DNA of 64,000 nt from Progne subis subis (taxonomy: Eukaryota; Chordata; Aves; Passeriformes; Hirundinidae). The first letter of the stretch is position 1; each line of letters opens with the position of its first letter. Under the pieces are notes generated by a model that made no database searches, was not told the DNA's origin, and worked only from the letters and a program-made list of their open reading frames with translations. Positions 11,564 through 19,793 of the stretch are shown one piece after another. The translations under genes and the position numbers were made by a program. The DNA is taken from positions 49,695-113,694 of the forward strand of contig JAKJHU010000849.1 in NCBI GenBank assembly GCA_022316685.1. Direction: 5' to 3'.

Positions 11564-12298
11564 TGTTGGAGTCCAGGGCATTCCTTTGGTTGCCCTGGAG
11601 GGTCAGAGACCTGGGCAGGGGGGTCTGGGACCCCAGCCCAGAGCTCAGAGAGACACTGGATTTGATTTCAGTCCATGGGAAAGGCTTCTTGCACTGCAGG
11701 AAGCATTGCAGGCCACAAGAGTGTGAAAGATTGTAGTTCAGTATATCATAGAGTGAGAAAAACAGTGGTTTTGGATTTCTTGTATTGAAGTGAATGGGGA
11801 CAAGATGGAGAATTTGAGGTGTTGTCTTCTTCTTTTTTTTCTTCTTCCCTCACTCCATTTCTGCAGTGACGTTGGCACAAAGTAGTTTGTGAGGATTGGA
11901 TCAAAGTAAAGATGACCTTTTTAGTAATAGTGATAGACATTGGTAATAAATAGTAAATATCGAATACATAGCAATTAGTATAAAAGATAAGGACAGCCCT
12001 GGGACGGGGGGAGTCACCAGATGTCCGAGCCTCGGCAAACATCTTGCAGGACACTGAGAAAATTGTAAGATAAGAACTAATAAACACGAAGCGTGCAACC
12101 TTGAAGACTCCGTCTTTTCCTGCGTTTGGCTCAGAGCTTTGCAGAGGGCAAAAAAGACTCTAAAACCACCTGAATGCGGGGAATTTAAGCTCCAGCAAGC
12201 AGCCCCCCAACAACTGGCGTCTCTGAGTGGGCACAGCAACAACTGGTGTCCCTGAGAGAAGGCAGAAACAACTGCCGTCCCTGAGTGGGCAGAAACCA
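11564..12298 (+). repeat. 5' LTR of provirus D1
   Basis: Starts TGTTGGAGTCC, with TATA box GTATAAAAGATAAGG near 11980 and AATAAA near 12080. The end is placed at AAACCA (12297-12298) by comparison with the 3' LTR, whose end is fixed by the target duplication. The last 87 bases contain three units that look like primer binding sites. An older end (CCCCAACA, about 12212) is probably ancestral. Confidence 0.8.
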
Positions 12299-12365
12299 CT
12301 GGCATCTCTGGTCGGGCAGCCACTGACGTCTCTGGATGTGCAACATCTGGCATCCCTGAATGAGA
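12215..12365 (+). repeat. tandem array of six primer-binding-site-like units
   Basis: Six related 18-base words start at 12215, 12244, 12273, 12300, 12324 and 12348, a spacing of 29, 29, 27, 24 and 24 bases. The first is TGGCGTCTCTGAGTGGGC, the third TGCCGTCCCTGAGTGGGC, the fourth TGGCATCTCTGGTCGGGC. Their consensus differs by about one base from the complement of the tRNA-Asn 3' end as I know it. The first three units lie inside the 5' LTR as delimited by the 3' LTR; the fourth starts one base after the LTR end, where a primer binding site belongs. Confidence 0.75.
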
Positions 12366-12633
12366 AAAACAAAACCTCTGCAGCAACATCAAAGCTCTCA
12401 GAAGATCAAAGCCAAACCAAAGACAACTCCGGAGAAAAAACAACCTATCTGGCCAAGAAGAAGAAGAACACATAATTTTCGGTTCGTCCCAGACGACGGT
12501 TTTCCAAGGGGCCCTGGAACCCGTCACCCTGAGATCTGCGGACAGTAATCAGGACACACCCTGAGGCAGACTGGACACAGCTGCAGCAAGCCTTTTGGCT
12601 TTTAGTAAGACAGTGAGATTTAGAACACACACC

Positions 12634-14310
12634 ATGGGATCAAACATTTCATAAGAAAAGATTTCTAGACAAAAAAAAAGACAGGATAGCTGTGAGGTTT
12701 GTACCCACAGCGGGGAGAATTAAGTTAGAAGTTATAACAGAAAATAGCAGTGAAAATCCTGGGATTCGAAAGCTGCCAACGTGCAGCAAAAAGCAAGATA
12801 GCAGAGCTTTATCTGTAGGGCAGGTAGTGCCAGGAGACAGAGGAATGCTATCTTCAAGGTCAATAGCTCCTCCAGGGGATGGAGGAGGGGGGAACTCTCA
12901 TGCATTTCAAGATTCGTCAGGAAGCTCGTCAGAAACCCCAAAATTAATTCCAGGGAAAAGGAAACTTTTAATTCACCCAAAAGAACAGGAGAAATTGGAC
13001 ATGCTCTTGTTTGAGGCAGTTCCAGAGCTCACCCCACATTCTTCCCGAGAGGGGGAGGGGAGGACTCTCTTTAACCCCCCAAAGTCACCGCGGGACACCA
13101 TTTCGCCGTTCCTTTCCCTCTCCGTGGAGGAACGGAGCGCGGGGGGGGGGGAAAGCAGAGCAGCCGAAACGCCGGGGAAGTGGCGTGCACGGAAAGCCGG
13201 TCCTAACCCATCTCGTCAGGGCGCGTCGAGGCGCGGGGGTGCGTGGTTAGAGGACGCGTCGGGCGGGATAGAGGCAGATCGCGGGAGTCAGTTTGCAGAA
13301 CAGCGGGGAGGCGAAGCTGCACAGGGGACCGAATCGTGTCGAGGCGCAGTGGGAAGGCGCATCGGGAGGCACAGGCACGGATCGCAAAGGGGGTGAGACA
13401 GCGAACAACAGAGCTGGAGCGGGGGGAGACCCGAGAACCGAGCAGGCGACTTAGCGCACGCTGATGACGCAAGCTAGGGGACACATAGCTCAAAACACAT
13501 TCGCGTCGCGGAGCGCCGAGAAAGGGATGCAAAAACCAAAAGTACCGAGTCGAGAACTACAAGACCCAGAAAGCCATGCGGCATGTTCAAATGCAGGCGC
13601 AGCAGAGGCAGAGAAAAGTCTAAAGCGCAATTTTGTTCAGAGGGGGGCAAATTCAAATGATGAAGCAGGCAGGACGAGTTCTGAGTGTGAGAGAGGACGA
13701 GATATCCCGCCAAGTACCGCCGAGTACCGCCGGGCCAAAGCAGGCAGAGGCAGGACAAGCAGAGACAGAGCAGGCAAGGACCAGGCGTAGCCGAGGCGGA
13801 GAGAGCCTCGAAAGTACCACCCCCAGGTGGCTGATGCCACGGGGCCAGGCTCCGCCCACTGGCAGTTTGCCAGTTCCTGAGACGCATGCGTGCGGAGATT
13901 CAGAAACAGCTGCCGAGATGTCACAGACGGGGGCGCGTCCAAAAATGTCTCAGATTTTACAGGTATTTCCAAGGAAAGAAGCTGCAGAAAAATTTGAGGA
14001 TGCTCAGCAAACTCTGGTTCCTGTTCAGCGGGAGAAAGAAAAAGAAACAGGACCACATGATGTGCAGCTTCCAAAACATCCTAGAAAGGATGAAGCAGCA
14101 GCAAAGTCACAAACAAAGAAGACAATTTCAGAGGCAGACACCGCACAAGCTTCTGCCAAGCCAGAATTCCGTCCAACAGACTGGACAGACACAAAGAAAT
14201 GTTCAATGGGTGCAAAGGGCATGGGTATGCCAGTGATTTCTGGTACACAGAATGTAAACCCGAGATGGGAGAGTTTGGATCGTGAAGTTGTCGGGGATCT
14301 GATGAATCTC
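12634..14310 (+). pseudogene. gag: gag remnant of provirus D1
   Basis: Gag would form the virion core. A start codon in good context (ACACCATGGG) at 12634 begins MGSNIS, with the glycine-2 needed for myristoylation, but codon 7 is a stop (TAA). Downstream, a GC- and purine-rich region (13000-13900) holds a long Pro/Arg/Glu-rich linker in shifting frames. At 13633-14310 the frame enters a capsid N-terminus (NPRWESLDREVVGDLM near 14255-14305), clearly homologous to D2 at 50940-50980. Capsid then stops abruptly: most of CA, all of NC, protease and RT are deleted. The deletion joins gag to the RT connection region in the same frame. Confidence 0.75.
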
Positions 14311-14339
14311 TTGAAAGGGGATTGTTTTGTAACATCATT

Positions 14340-15303
14340 GCCATTCTTTCTTGCAGTGTTGGGAGAAAAAATACCGTTGTATGGGTTGATTTTTCAGTGG
14401 GATTCATCACAAAAAGACCCATTGTTGATTTTAAAGTAGAATTTTTTATCTTACAGGTTTCCGAGGATGATCCTCACAAGTCTAAAAATGATAGCTCAGA
14501 TCATCATCAAAACTAGGACCAGGCTGCAAACAATGGCAGGCAAAGATTTTACAACAATTTACCTGCCTTTGAAAAAAGAATATTTTGATTGGGCATTGCA
14601 GAAATCAGAGAACTTGCAGATTGCATTGTTAGATTATTCTGGTGTTTGTACTATTCATTTCCCAAATCACAGATTGTTGAAGGCAAAAACAAGTTTCAGG
14701 GAAAAGCCAAAGGATGACATCAAGGGAGAGTGGAAATCAGATATAAGAATAGTACAAAGGTCACCACAAACAGTAGAATTAACAGCAGTGGTCAGAGCTT
14801 TTGAGCTGTTTCAGCAACCTTTTGGTTTGATCACAGGTAGTGTAGTTGGGAGACTTAGAGATTCACTTTTGAGAAAGGTTAACAATGAAAATTTGTATTC
14901 ATATTTGCGGTGCATGAGGACATTGTTGCAAAACAGAAAACATAAATACTTTATCTCTGACATGAAGGCATATTCATCCCTCCTGGGATTTTTAGCAGAA
15001 GGCAGTGCACACGCAGACAAATTGGTCATGATAATTTCAAGAACTTTACCAAACATTTTTGAACAGGCAAAATTGAATCCTGCATTCTTTCATCAGAATG
15101 CTCAAGCACTAATGAGAAGTTTTCACATTTCCAAAAGTCAGGCAAAGGAAGTCATTAGTGCTTGCCCTGATTGTGAGCTTGTGCAGTCTCCTGCATCCAT
15201 GGGAGCGGTCAATCCAAGAGCGAAACTGAAGGAAAATCCTTTGGTTCTGATCAGGAACCCAGAAACAGGGCAAATTGAGAAACCATTCAAATTAATAACT
15301 TGA
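14340..15303 (+). pseudogene. pol: pol remnant of provirus D1 (RT connection, RNase H and integrase pieces)
   Basis: The segment begins in the RT connection (GLIFQW, matching HGMIFQW in provirus A) and runs through an RNase H-like region to the integrase zinc domain with HHCC residues visible (FFHQN ... FHISKSQAK ... CPDC, 15075-15175). The RNase H part is eroded: the conserved TDSAY block reads TGSVV and a central piece is missing. The integrase catalytic core is absent; after GAVNPR (about 15220) the sequence jumps to the C-terminal DNA-binding region (KLKENPLVLIRNPETGQ). A TAG at 14437 interrupts the frame near the start. The protein could not polymerise or integrate. Confidence 0.8.
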
Positions 15304-15557
15304 GGCAAGAGATTTGCTTGTGTCTTCACAGCAGTTAGACTGGCAGCAAAGCACATAAAACTGTACCGAGTCCAGACGCAAGCAGAGACAGACCACAAGA
15401 TCGGAGGAAGAGAAGTGGGCACGCAGACGAGAGCCAGTGTCAAGACAGCAGACATCCCTTCGTTCTACATGCAAAAGAGACTCTGGGACTTGAGTTTTCT
15501 TTGGGGCTTGGGTGGTGTTGCATTTTTAGGGATTCCCATGGGAAAAAGGCATTGAAA

Positions 15558-16927
15558 ATGAAAGAACTATCCTTGTGCCTCATTCTCTCCTTGGTTGCCT
15601 TGAGCAGTGCAGCAGTTTTGCCCGTGGCTCAACAAAAAGAGAATGTTTGGGAAACTCTAGCCAATGCATCAGGTTTGGATACCATCTGCCTGACACACTC
15701 AAAGCCAGGGGAAACCTTTCTCAACGTGTTTAGTGGAGTTGCCAGTGAGCAAATGGCCGATCCCCAAAAGCTATCCCTCCAGAAATTTCAAAGTCCATTG
15801 TAAATCCAGTGGACCAATGGGATGTTTGGGTGAAATTCCTTCCTGTGGCTCCTTTTGAACCCCAGGAACTGGAAATTCTTGGATCGGTCCCAATGCAATT
15901 CTGTGTGAAATTCGTCCTTTCTGGAGTGGCAAAAAATAAAACTATAGACATCACTCCAAACCTCATTTTTTACAGAAATTCATCATCTTGGTGTAATTAC
16001 ACTAAGATTCTTGAAAAGCCATCCAATCATGTTCCAGTTCAGTTGCCGAAGGGAAAATTTTTCATTTGTGGGGACAAAATTTGGCCCGCAATCCCTGCAA
16101 ATGCCACAAGTGGTCCGTGCAGCATTGGAATGCTTTCATTGCTAACACCCGACATGACACTGATGAGAGAACTAAAACAAAGAGGGAAAAGATCAGTTCA
16201 AATGTATGACCCAAATTGTGATGATGAAGTTCACACATGGAGCAAGGCTCAGAGAATTGCGGTTGCAATTTTTTCACCACAGGTAGCATCAGGAGCAGCC
16301 TTGACACAATTGGATCGGGTAAGTTGTTGGCTGAGCAAACATGCCCGAGCTGTCTCTCTTGCACTGAGTGACATGTTGTTAGACATTGACAGTGTAAGAC
16401 GAGCAACTCTCCAAAACAGGGCAGCGATTGATTACCTTTTGCTGACCCACGGGCATGGGTGTGAGGAATTTGAGGGAATGTGCTGCATGAATTTGTCGGA
16501 TCATTCCAAATCCATTCATGAGAACATCAGGCAGTTGCAGGAGAGTGTGAAGAAACTTGGAGAGGTAACTGCATCATGGATGGATGGTTTGTTCAATTTG
16601 TTTGACCTTTCACCACTGTGGAAGGAAATTTTGAAGATAGTTATATATATTTTAATAGGGCTTGTAATCCTTCTCATGATTTTGCCGTGTTTGTTTCCAT
16701 GTATACGGCAAACCACGGACAGAATGGCCAAGGAGGTGTTCTTGGTTCAAACAGGAGGGGGAGATGTTGGAGTCCAGGGCATTCCTTTAGTTGCCCTGGA
16801 GGGTCAGAGACCTGGGCAGGGGGGTCTGGGACCCCAGCCCAGAGCTCAGAGAGACACTGGCTTTGATTTTAGTCCATGGGAAAGGCTTCTTGCACTGCAG
16901 GAAGCATTGCAGGCCACAGGAGTGTGA
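15558..16927 (+). pseudogene. env: env of provirus D1, alpharetrovirus-like, one frame break
   Basis: Env mediates receptor binding and fusion. The first part (15558-15803) starts at ATG with a hydrophobic signal peptide (LCLILSLVALSSA) and the SU N-terminus, ending at a stop. The second part (15809-16927, other frame) holds the rest of SU, a furin-type site RGKR (about 16183-16194), a TM ectodomain with immunosuppressive-like motif LQNRAAIDYLLLTHGHGC, CX6CC motif (CEEFEGMCC), a membrane helix near 16635-16700 and a tail. The tail runs across the polypurine tract and about 54 codons into the 3' LTR. The same frame break occurs in D2 (60742/60751). SU is short for an alpharetrovirus. All hallmark TM residues are present. 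Confidence 0.88.
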
Positions 16928-17471
16928 AAGATTGTAGTTTAGTATATCACAGGGTGATAAAAACAGTGGTTTTGGATTTCTTGTATTAAAGTGAATGGGG
17001 ACAAGATGGAGGATTTGGGGCGTTGCCTCCTTCTTCTTCTTTCTTCTTCCCTCACTCCATTTCTGCAGTGACGTTGGCACATTGTAGTTTGTGAGGATTG
17101 GGTCAAAGTAAAGATGACCTTTTTAGTAATAGCGATAGACATTGGTAATAAATAGTAAATATCGAATACGTAGCAATTAGTGTAAAAGATAAGGACAGCC
17201 CTGGGACGGGGGGAGTCACCAGATGTCCAAGCCACGGCAAACATCTTGCAGGACACTGAGAAAATTGTAAGATAAGAACTAATAAACACGAAGCATGCAA
17301 CCTTGAAGACTCCGTCTCTTTCATCCGTTTGGCTCAGAGCTTTGCAGAGGGCAAAAAAGACTCTAAAACCACCTGAATGCCAGGGAATTTAAGCTCCCGG
17401 CAAGCAGCCCCCCAACAGCTGGCGTCTCTGGGTGCAGAGAAACAACTGCCGTCCCTGAGTGGGCAGAAACA
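16765..17471 (+). repeat. 3' LTR of provirus D1
   Basis: Begins TGTTGGAG right after the polypurine tract ACAGGAGGGGGAGA and ends GGGCAGAAACA, where the duplicated target TCTTAG follows. It carries the same TATA and AATAAA signals as the 5' copy. Near its end it has two primer-binding-site-like units (17420-17437 and 17447-17464) against three in the 5' LTR. Confidence 0.85.
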
Positions 17472-17477
17472 TCTTAG

Positions 17478-18310
17478 TAACCTGTGTAAGTGTTTTTAGG
17501 TGTTTTGCAAGCTTGAAGTTGTAAAAGCCTTTTGAATTCCCCGCCTGATCAGCGGAGGGATCCCTCTGTTTGAGAGAGCAGAAGGATTTAAAGTGTTTGT
17601 ATTGTATCCAGATTGTGTGCTGGAGGGGAATTAAACTGTGTGTGAGCTTGAACAGCGTGTGCTTTTGGCAGCAAGATTTTGCTGACGTTTTATTAGGTGA
17701 AAAAAGCATTTGTGTAAGTTTAAATTGTTTATTTTTTTAAGCTAAGAGGAGCGAGAAGCTAAGGAGGTTTGAAACCTGAGCCAGCCCCAGCAATTGGGAG
17801 GGGTGATTTGTTTCCCTGGTAACCGCGGGAGAATCCAGGCTCTGCAACCTCGGGCTGCGTCTCTAAACTCCCGGTAAAACCCTAAGAAGTTTTTTTTTTG
17901 GGCGAGTGAGTGTTTTAATGAAAAATATGGTTTCGCTTGTTGGTGAGGCTTGCAGTTGCTAGAGTGTGTGGTAATATTTTAAAGTCCTGGTGGTGTGTCC
18001 CTAACCACAGAGGAGTGGAGAGGCAGCGTGGGATCAGGGTTACCCCCCACCTCCTTCTCACGGAGGGATTTGTGTGTGGTGTCCCGGCCGAGATCCGTAG
18101 GATTTTTCGGCGAGATCTTGTTGAAACTTCTGGTAGAGTGTGTTTGGGGTCATGAGGGACCCCTGGCTATTTTCTTTGCGAGCCTAAAATGGTTGGTGCT
18201 TGGAGTTGGGTCTCTCTAAGAAAAGGCTTTGATTGTGTGCAGAAAGCCAAGAGCCCAGAACTTATGCCCAGAGCTGGCAGAAATAGCCGAGAAATTTTTG
18301 GTGCTGAGAT
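17478..18310 (+). other. ERV B leader after D1 insertion
   Basis: Non-coding leader sequence of ERV B between the D1 insertion and the gag remnant. Short frames (for example 17937-18219) have no recognisable product. The matrix and p12 parts of gag and the N-terminal half of capsid are not found here, so they were deleted or have decayed. Confidence 0.5.
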
Positions 18311-19062
18311 ATGATTAAGCAGCATTCACCTGATTGGGCAGATCTGCAACTGCTACTTGATGCCTTAACAGAAACTGAGAAACAATTAGTTTTGAAAGTA
18401 GCTGGGGATCTGGCTGAAGATGATTGTAGGACAACACAGGAGGATGTTAAAGATGTATTTCCCCTTCAAGACCCAGGTTGGGATCCTAATGATAATGAGA
18501 GGTTAGGACTGTTAAAGAGATACCAAGAACTGATAGTAAAAGGGCTAGAAAGAGCAATCCCCAAAACCAGAAACTGGTCAGCCTTATATGCTATCAAACA
18601 GGGCCCCTCTCAAACACCTTCTGAATTTCTAGATCACCTGCGAGACGCAATGCGCCGACACACCACCCTGGATCCTGGATCTGATGAAGGAACACAGCAA
18701 TTAATAAATTTATTTTTAGGACAATCCACAGGAGATATCAGGCAGAAACTCCAAAAGATCTGGGGTCCAAACAGCTGGAATTTAGAAACTTTACTAAATA
18801 AAGCATAAAAAGTTTTTAGTAACCAGAAAAAAGGATATAAACAAGGGATAAAGAAATTAGTAGCAGTAGTAAAAAAGGAGAAAAGAGAAAACATGGACAA
18901 GGTCCACCAAAACAAGGACTACCCCGACTAGGAAGAGATCAATGTGCATTTTGTAAGAAATTTGGTTACTGGAAAAACCAGTGCCCAGAATTAAGAAAGG
19001 GTAATGAACATAGAAAAGGTGATCAGAAAAAGGAAAAAGTAGTTGCTCATGTAAAGGAGGAC
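18311..19062 (+). pseudogene. gag: gag remnant of ERV B: capsid C-terminal half and nucleocapsid
   Basis: An open frame of 165 codons (18311-18808) has the C-terminal capsid (p30) style of gammaretroviruses, with the major-homology-like block QGPSQTPSEFLDHLRDAM at about 18598-18652. The frame then ends in TAA and changes; the nucleocapsid is read in the frame of protease. Its single zinc knuckle (18943-18984) is C-x2-C-x4-Y-x4-C (CAFCKKFGYWKNQC): the zinc-binding histidine is tyrosine. The matrix, proline-rich and N-terminal capsid parts are missing. Capsid builds the core; nucleocapsid packages RNA. Confidence 0.82.
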
Positions 19063-19065
19063 TGA
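19063..19065 (+). promoter_or_regulatory. gag-pol stop codon, possible read-through site (TGA)
   Basis: The nucleocapsid and protease lie in one frame separated only by TGA in the context GAC TGA AGG GGA. Gammaretroviruses express pol by reading through a stop in this position. Whether this TGA is the native site or a mutation is not decidable from one copy. Confidence 0.45.
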
Positions 19066-19385
19066 AGGGGACCGGAGGGCCCTACCCTAGGGGACCCTCT
19101 GGTTATAGTTAAACTGGGGAACAAAGAAAAAGAAGTGAAATTTTTGATAGACACAGGGGCAACATTTTCAGTGTTGAATAAGGCCCTAATACCTGTAACC
19201 AATGACTATGTTATGGTAAAGGGGGCAACTGGCCAGTCTGAAAGAGCTTATTTTTGCAAACCATTGAAGTATAAATTGGGAAAACACTGGGGCATCCACC
19301 GATTTTTATACATGCCTAATGCTCCATCTGCACTTTTGGGCAGAGACTTGCTAGAGCAGCTGGAAGCAAGAATAATATTCAAAAA
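19066..19385 (+). pseudogene. pro: protease of ERV B, interrupted by a solo LTR
   Basis: Aspartic protease that would cut Gag-Pol. The active-site motif LIDTGA is at 19141-19158 and the conserved LLGRDLL near the C-terminus at 19336-19356, so most of the domain is intact in one frame following the gag-pol stop. The coding frame runs into the solo LTR at 19386 and resumes after 19793. Length up to the interruption (about 105 codons) is close to a complete retroviral protease. Confidence 0.85.
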
Positions 19386-19788
19386 TGGGTGTGGTATTTC
19401 TTTAGCGAGACCAAACGACTGCCAATGGCAAAAGGAAAGAGCCTGCTCTCTCACCGGGGGAATATCACGGCTTTATTCTAGAGTCCTGCCCTGCCTCTGG
19501 AGCTCTTTTCCCATGGCTTGCAGGTGCCAGAGAGAGCCTACCCCCACCTCTCCCGGGGCTTTTTCCCCAGGGGGCAGGGCCCAGAGGCAGGGACAAGCCA
19601 CTACCCAATCAGGGATAAGGTGGGAGTAGAACAGAGTTAGGTTACATTTCAGTGTGGGGGATGGGCACGGCCGATCAGGGACAAACCACGTGATACTGTT
19701 TCCAAGGGGAACAGGGGATACAATAGAAAAACATTACAAACCCCAATATAAAAATGAGACACAATATAAACCAAATTAATGCATTACA
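19386..19788 (-). mobile_element. solo LTR inserted in protease-pol of ERV B
   Basis: A 403 bp insert begins TGGGTGTGG and ends GCATTACA on the plus strand, flanked by AAAAA on both sides (19381-19385 and 19789-19793) as target duplication. Removing it makes the pol reading frame of B continuous. On the minus strand it has AATAAAG near 19470, so it is read as a minus-strand LTR. It carries no coding sequence. Confidence 0.82.
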
Positions 19789-19793
19789 AAAAA

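Larger units (their letters stand above)
11564..17471 (+). mobile_element. provirus 'D1', alpharetrovirus-like, internally deleted
   Basis: A 5.9 kb plus-strand provirus with two TGTTGGAG...CA LTRs (11564-12298 and 16765-17471), a gag remnant, a deleted pol and a near-complete env. The flanks TGTTAG (11558-11563) and TCTTAG (17472-17477) are a 6 bp target duplication with one mismatch. It sits inside the leader of ERV B. Env resembles avian sarcoma-leukosis-type (alpharetroviral) Env; gag-pol is closer in style to alpha/betaretroviruses. A related copy, D2, lies at 50507-62350. Confidence 0.88.

Noticed and set aside
12215..12365. Spaced repeat array resembling a CRISPR array
   Set aside because: Vertebrate context, no spacers of fixed length, units match a tRNA 3' end complement and straddle an LTR boundary.
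15770..15800. AAATTTC word as a programmed frameshift site explaining the split env of D1 and D2
   Set aside because: In the env frame the codons are AAA TTT CAA, so the heptamer is out of phase, and env genes are not known to use such shifts.
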